Source of the DNA: Lonicera japonica
Lineage: Eukaryota; Streptophyta; Magnoliopsida; Dipsacales; Caprifoliaceae
NCBI GenBank assembly: GCA_021464415.1
Contig: CM038469.1
Coordinates: 9,712,501-9,776,500, forward strand
DNA length: 64,000 nucleotides
Direction of reading: 5' to 3'
Part shown: positions 59,308 to 64,000 of the stretch, in pieces
Numbering within the stretch: the first letter of the stretch is position 1
Layout: each line of letters begins with the position of its first letter
Translations under genes and position numbers: made by a program
The notes under the pieces: generated by a model
Database searches by the model: none
What the model was told of the DNA's origin: nothing
The model's input: the letters and a program-made list of their open reading frames with translations, nothing else

Positions 59308-61176
59308 ATGAGTATGGATGAGTCTGAGAGTATTGGGCAAGGGAACTCCAGTACCATCAGTAGCCCCAGCTTGATAAGGAGAGATGAAGGAGTGAAAGCA
59401 CCCCTTTCTTTTCGCGATGCGGTGACGAATGATATACCGAAAGAGGTATATTTTGGGGAGGATGTGGAAAAATGGTCCCTTGGTGAGGGTGATGCTAACA
59501 TGACAGAGAGCCAAGAGCTCGATCTGAATAAAAATCTTATGGCGGAAGACCCGATGTGCCCCAATATCATCTTCCCTCATAAACTTCTTACTGACCTTCG
59601 AAGCCAGTGGAATGAGTGTCTAATTGTTCGTCTTCTGGGTAAAAACATAGGATATACTAACCTATGTACCAGAGTCAAGAACATTTGGAAACTCCAAGCT
59701 GGGTTTGAGGTTGTGGATCTTGATGAAGGATTTTATCTTTTTAAATTTGAGAAGAAAGATGATTACCTCCATGTTTTTACGGGAGGACCGTGGGTGATTC
59801 TTAATCACTACCTAACTGTGAGAAAATGGGAGCCCAATTTTAAACCTTCGGAGGCTACGGAAACCACCACAGCCATCTGGTTGAGGTTGCCGGAACTCCC
59901 AATTGAATACTATGATAGCAAATCCCTGTTTCATATAGCTAAACGATTGGGTAAACCAATCAAAACTGATCATAACACAGCATCCTCCTCAAGGGGGAAG
60001 TTTGCTAGAGTATGTTGTGAAGTGGATTTGGCAAAACCTCTTGTTCCTACATATTGGTTGGAAAGGAAAAAGTATAGGGTGGAGTATGAATACCTCCACC
60101 TCTTATGCTTTAAGTGCGGAAAGGTTGGGCATAGATCTAATCTATGCAGGGAAAATTATGCCACCGGAAGTTTATCTGGAGCAGCTCCGACGGTTCATAG
60201 CACACCGTTGGTGGGTGTGCAGAACGTTGGGTCGAATATTGCCAGTTCTTCTGGTGGTGGTGGTTGTACTGAGAACACATCTGTGCCTAGTCAGCAGGGC
60301 ACAGAAGAAAAAGGTTTTGGACCATGGATGTTGGTCCAATCCCGGAAAAAAACGAGTAACAACAGTGGGATTTATGCTAAGGGCCCAAACATGGGTAAAA
60401 CTAAAATGGTTTCAAATAGATATCAGCCTCTAACAGGGGCCCAGATTGTTTTGAATGATAAAGGGAAAAGGAAATTTAACAGAGATGAGCCCATGGTGGG
60501 ACAAGAGAAAAGCACTTCTAAGAGTGCTAAGGAAAAAAATATTACTATTAGTAATAATTTAAACTTAGATAAAAATATGAGTAATAAATTTGATTGTTCT
60601 AATAGTGCTATTCCCTCCCTGCAGGTTAAAAAATTGTACGGTTCGAGGCAACAGAAGGCTGCAACCTCTAATAATAGACCTCATAGGGGGGCTGTTGAGA
60701 GCTGTCTCTCAAAGGTCACTCAGTCTAAAAATCTAACCCCATCACCCACCCCCTCTCTACCTCCGCTCACCCCATCTCAAACCCTAAATATCACTAATAA
60801 TATTAACACAGAGAACCCAGCTGTTTTTCCTCAAATCAATCCCTTTGACATCACGCCTAAACCCCCTGACATTTCGAAAAACTTAGGGCATGGAGAGCCA
60901 AGTAGCACAAGCAAGCAACAGGGAGGAAGCAAGCTCACCATTAACAGTGGTACAGAAGCTACTAGAGAACAATGCGATATGGTTCTTTATGGAGGCGGCG
61001 ACGGAGAGTGTCAATCTTATCAAAGTAATATGGAAAGTGAACCAGGTCAGAGTGGGAATAGACCCACAGAGATACGAGATGGGAAGCGGTTGGATGCACT
61101 CAACCCAAATTGCGGCAACGACGACGACGCTGGAAGCACAGCAAAGAATCAGCAACCTTATGGGATGGAACAGTAA
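59308..61176 (+). CDS. LINE ORF1: DUF4283 and zinc-knuckle RNA-binding protein
   Basis: 622 codons without interruption. The N-terminal part is acidic. A DUF4283 domain runs from about residue 92 (LRSQWNECLIVRLLGKNIGY) through YLFKFEKKDDYLHVFTGGPW to IWLRLPELPIEYYD. The basic stretch that follows leads to a CCHC knuckle, CFKCGKVGHRSNLC (Cys267, Cys270, His275, Cys280). The C-terminal half is low-complexity, rich in Ser, Asn and Pro. In plant L1 elements this protein binds the element RNA and forms the transposition particle with the ORF2 protein. ORF2 starts 34 bp downstream in another frame. The intact frame suggests a fairly recent copy. The start at 59308 is the first ATG of the frame after the leader. 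Confidence 0.88.
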   Translation: MSMDESESIGQGNSSTISSPSLIRRDEGVKAPLSFRDAVTNDIPKEVYFGEDVEKWSLGEGDANMTESQELDLNKNLMAEDPMCPNIIFPHKLLTDLRSQWNECLIVRLLGKNIGYTNLCTRVKNIWKLQAGFEVVDLDEGFYLFKFEKKDDYLHVFTGGPWVILNHYLTVRKWEPNFKPSEATETTTAIWLRLPELPIEYYDSKSLFHIAKRLGKPIKTDHNTASSSRGKFARVCCEVDLAKPLVPTYWLERKKYRVEYEYLHLLCFKCGKVGHRSNLCRENYATGSLSGAAPTVHSTPLVGVQNVGSNIASSSGGGGCTENTSVPSQQGTEEKGFGPWMLVQSRKKTSNNSGIYAKGPNMGKTKMVSNRYQPLTGAQIVLNDKGKRKFNRDEPMVGQEKSTSKSAKEKNITISNNLNLDKNMSNKFDCSNSAIPSLQVKKLYGSRQQKAATSNNRPHRGAVESCLSKVTQSKNLTPSPTPSLPPLTPSQTLNITNNINTENPAVFPQINPFDITPKPPDISKNLGHGEPSSTSKQQGGSKLTINSGTEATREQCDMVLYGGGDGECQSYQSNMESEPGQSGNRPTEIRDGKRLDALNPNCGNDDDAGSTAKNQQPYGMEQ

Positions 61177-61210
61177 TGATCTATTTCCCGAACTTCCAGA
61201 TCTGTTATCC

Positions 61211-64000
61211 ATGAAGATGTTATTTTGGAACTGCCGAGGAGCAGGTAACGACGATTTCAAAAACAATATGAGGGACATGATGAGAGATTTCAACCCGGAA
61301 GTTGTTATCATTCTTGAAACCAAAGTTACTTTAAATAGTATGAATGGGTTCTTCATCCAATTTAGTCTTACCAAAACTGCACATGTTGATCCTCAAGGAC
61401 GTGTCGGTGGCATATGGGTCCTATGGAATCCTAGCATTGTCTCCATAAGAACCTTTCAACTCACCTCACAGGTTATCCACCTCATTGTCACTAGAAACAA
61501 TTATGAAGAATGGCTTTTGTCGGCGGTTTATGCGAGCCCTTTGCCAAGGAGCAGATACAATAATTTTTGGGACGATATCCGCAGAATGAACAACTCCACT
61601 AAACCGTGGCTTATGGCGGGAGACTTTAATGATCATGCTGATAATTCCGAAAAAAGAAGTTTTAGTGGCAACTCGCAGAGCAGCAATAATAGAACGAGGA
61701 AATTTGCGGAGTATATGGATGAATGCAACCTGATGGACTTAGGCTGCACAGGCCCGAAGCTGACATGGACCAATGGCAGAAGAGGACTTGCGAATACGAT
61801 GGTGCGTCTCGACCGTGCTCTCGCAAATCCTGAATGGAGGCTCATGTTCCCGAATGCATGCGTCAGGAACCTGCCTAGAACCTCTTCCGACCATTGCCCT
61901 GTTCTTGTTGCTCTCGAAGGTATGAACTCTCCTCATAATTTATTTAAACCTTTCCGATTACTTGCTGGATGGTTTGAACACCCTGAGTTTTCCTCTGTCA
62001 TTGATAACTCCTGGAATTCGAATGATAGTCTCCATTTAAATCTGGAAAATTTTTCTAAACTTGCTAGAATTTGGAATCGTGAGGTTTATGGTAATATTTT
62101 TCATAAGAAGAAACGGCTCAAAGCTCGACTTGGGGGAATACAGGTTGCGTTGGAGAACCAGTATTCTCACAGCTTGGATTCCCTGGAACGTAAGCTTAGA
62201 GCCGATTGGAATGATATTCTTAAACATGAGGAAATGTTTTGGAGACAAAAATCCCGTGTTCAGTGGATTACCCAAGGTGATCGGAACACGAAATTTTTTC
62301 ACCTTTCTACTGTCATCAGGAGAAGGAGGAATAAAATTGATAGACTGAAAGTTAACAATGCTTGGACGGATGATCAGGGGGTTCTTGCTGCTCACATTAA
62401 TTCTCATTTTAATATGTTATTCGATATTCATTGTGTTGATAATGTGGATTGGAACCATACCCCTGTGGGAGGGAATTTAACGAGTGTTGAGAATTGTAGA
62501 CTTGAGTTCCCCATCTCTGATTGGGAAATTAAACAAGCTGCTTTTAATATGAAACCTCTAAAAGCTCCCGGACCGGACGGGATCCAGCCGATTTTCTATC
62601 ACAAATATTGGGATAAAATTGGTCCGGTGGTGTGCTCCTTTATTAAAAACTGTTTTTCTAATGAGGAATTTCCTCCTGCCATGAATAAATGCTTTATTAC
62701 TCTTATTCCTAAGGTGGATAATCCTGAGACTATTAACCAGTTTCGCCCTATTACCTTGTGTAATGTTTCTTATAAAATTCTTACTAAGGTGTTGGTTAAT
62801 AGAATCAGACCGCTCCTTGGGAAAATTATTGGTCCGTTCCAATCTAGTTTCCTTCCGGGTAGACAGACGTCGGATAACATTATCATTACCCAGGAGATCC
62901 TTCACTCCTTGGAAAATTATAAAGGCAAGAAAAAAGGGATGGTTTTTAAGATTGATCTTGAAAAGGCTTATGATAAAATTAGCTGGGAGTTCTTGGAGAA
63001 AGCTTTGCTTAATATCAACATGAGCAAAAAGTGGATCAATCTCATCTCTAGCTGTGTTAGTGGGGGGAATACAGCGGTCCTTTGGAATGGTCAACCCCTG
63101 CCTACTCTCCATCAAAAGAGAGGTCTTAGACAAGGAGATCCCCTTTCCCCCTACCTCTTTGTTATTTGTATGGAATACCTGTCGGGCCTAATCATTGAGA
63201 AAGTGCAGAAAGGTGAGTGGGAAGGCATTAAAGCGTCGCCGAATGGTCCTTCTATCTCTCATCTTTTCTTTGCGGATGACCTTATTCTGTTTGCCAGAGC
63301 AGATAGAGGGAATTGCGTGGCGGTTCTTGAAGTTCTTGAGGAGTTTTGTGGGAAATCTGGCCAGACTATCAACTTTGATAAGTCAAAGATTTTCTTCTCT
63401 CCGAATACCCCGAGAAGAGAAGCCTTGGCCCTTAGTTTTCAATGTGGGATGAAAATATCTAACAAATTAGGTATGTACCTGGGCACTCCTCTTATTCATG
63501 GCAGGAAAAGTAAGGGGGCCTACAACTACCTCATTGATAAAGTCAAAAGAAAGTTAAGCGGGTGGAAAGCTAGATGCCTCTCTTTAGCGGGGAGACAAAT
63601 GTTGGTTAAATCGGTGATGAGTACTATTCCTAACTATGTTATGCAAACGTCTCTTCTTCCTAGCTCTACCTGTTGTGCCTTGGATAAAGTTAATAGAAAT
63701 TTTCTTTGGGGGGATACTGAGGCTACTAATAAAACTCACCTTGTTAGATGGGATATAGTCTGTAAGCCCAAAAAAAAAGGTGGTTTGGGGATTCGATCTG
63801 CCCACAATACTAATAAAGCTATTGTTTCTAAACTGGGGTGGAATCTTATGAAAAATAAGGCTTCACTGTGGGTGGAGGTCATTAGAGGAAAGTACGGGGA
63901 TAAGAGAAATCCGAGGGTTTGGAAGAAGAGAAATCCAGCTTCCCACATTTGGCGTGATATATTTAAATGTAAAGATGTCATCATTGATAACACGAAATGG
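61211..64000 (+). CDS. LINE ORF2: endonuclease and reverse transcriptase, runs off the window
   Basis: 930 codons open from ATG 61211 to the last base, with no stop or frame change. An apurinic-type endonuclease comes first: LFWNCRGAGN (residues 4-13), ETK with Glu36, AGDFND, RLDRAL and SDHCPV (Asp227-His228). Next comes the linker block FWRQKSRVQWITQGDRNTKF, then reverse transcriptase: KAPGPDGIQP, ITLIPKVDNPETINQFRPIT, KIDLEKAYDKISWEF, GLRQGDPLSPYLF and the catalytic FADD at 687-690, followed by the thumb-like SLAGRQMLVKSVMSTIP. The protein nicks target DNA and primes reverse transcription at the nick. The C-terminal region (and any RNase H) is outside the window, so completeness cannot be judged. 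Confidence 0.93.
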   Translation, partial: MKMLFWNCRGAGNDDFKNNMRDMMRDFNPEVVIILETKVTLNSMNGFFIQFSLTKTAHVDPQGRVGGIWVLWNPSIVSIRTFQLTSQVIHLIVTRNNYEEWLLSAVYASPLPRSRYNNFWDDIRRMNNSTKPWLMAGDFNDHADNSEKRSFSGNSQSSNNRTRKFAEYMDECNLMDLGCTGPKLTWTNGRRGLANTMVRLDRALANPEWRLMFPNACVRNLPRTSSDHCPVLVALEGMNSPHNLFKPFRLLAGWFEHPEFSSVIDNSWNSNDSLHLNLENFSKLARIWNREVYGNIFHKKKRLKARLGGIQVALENQYSHSLDSLERKLRADWNDILKHEEMFWRQKSRVQWITQGDRNTKFFHLSTVIRRRRNKIDRLKVNNAWTDDQGVLAAHINSHFNMLFDIHCVDNVDWNHTPVGGNLTSVENCRLEFPISDWEIKQAAFNMKPLKAPGPDGIQPIFYHKYWDKIGPVVCSFIKNCFSNEEFPPAMNKCFITLIPKVDNPETINQFRPITLCNVSYKILTKVLVNRIRPLLGKIIGPFQSSFLPGRQTSDNIIITQEILHSLENYKGKKKGMVFKIDLEKAYDKISWEFLEKALLNINMSKKWINLISSCVSGGNTAVLWNGQPLPTLHQKRGLRQGDPLSPYLFVICMEYLSGLIIEKVQKGEWEGIKASPNGPSISHLFFADDLILFARADRGNCVAVLEVLEEFCGKSGQTINFDKSKIFFSPNTPRREALALSFQCGMKISNKLGMYLGTPLIHGRKSKGAYNYLIDKVKRKLSGWKARCLSLAGRQMLVKSVMSTIPNYVMQTSLLPSSTCCALDKVNRNFLWGDTEATNKTHLVRWDIVCKPKKKGGLGIRSAHNTNKAIVSKLGWNLMKNKASLWVEVIRGKYGDKRNPRVWKKRNPASHIWRDIFKCKDVIIDNTKW

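Noticed and set aside
59203..59580. Minus-strand frames opposite LINE ORF1 and ORF2
   Set aside because: Shadows of the real + strand LINE frames; no domains.

Overview
The window is AT-rich plant nuclear DNA, almost certainly from a dicot-type genome. It is dominated by layered transposable elements around one apparently intact single-copy-type gene. Plant origin is shown by a MES-type methylesterase gene with introns, plant L1 LINE proteins (DUF4283 plus zinc knuckle), Tat/Ogre-like Gag, CACTA (En/Spm) elements with a Transposase_24-type protein, Mutator-like MITEs, and a captured piece of the plant-only RNA polymerase IV largest subunit. No bacterial genes, CRISPR array, or rRNA or tRNA gene was seen. 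The species cannot be named.

Layout. 1-9.7 kb: decayed Ty3/gypsy element of the Tat/Ogre type (long LTR, tRNA-Arg-type primer site, broken gag, no pol) followed by three different minisatellites. 9.7-20.2 kb: gene-free nested LTR-derived DNA, including a second degraded copy of the first LTR family at 12.7-14.2 kb. 20.2-27 kb: a 540-bp Mutator-type MITE with a perfect 9-bp target duplication, a gypsy 3' fragment, a MAP-kinase pseudogene scrap and a tRNA-derived SINE. 27.2-29.1 kb: three-exon methylesterase gene (262 codons, Ser-Asp-His triad present). 28.9-33.6 kb: tandem duplication of the gene's last 16 codons and 3' flank; the second copy was later hit by a 1.65-kb Mutator-like element and a small MITE.

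34.3-40.0 kb: a complete 5.7-kb CACTA element (ATA target duplication) that carries a reverse-oriented, spliced-gene-like piece of NRPD1 (Pol IV) next to remnants of its own accessory protein gene. 40.2-46.3 kb: a recently inserted Copia element (255-bp LTRs differing at one base) whose coding region is nevertheless dead. Its interior is studded with perfect micro-palindromes that share a CAGAA/CTGAA core. 46.4-51 kb: a 2.3-kb TIR element with an 8-bp duplication and a 390-bp foldback MITE with a 9-bp duplication. 51.2-53.9 kb: a 390-bp tandem duplication, one unit of which is split by an internally deleted Copia; the other unit preserves the empty site. 54.4-55.8 kb: a relative of the 31-kb Mutator-like element in the opposite orientation. 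56.3-58.4 kb: a second, shorter CACTA element (ATC duplication) containing a Copia LTR-plus-primer-site scrap. 59.1-64 kb: an L1-type LINE with intact ORF1 and ORF2 open to the window edge.

Functionally, only the methylesterase looks like a working host gene and only the LINE looks like a potentially autonomous mobile element. The most unusual items are the Pol IV fragment inside a transposon and the family of core-centred palindromes inside the Copia element.
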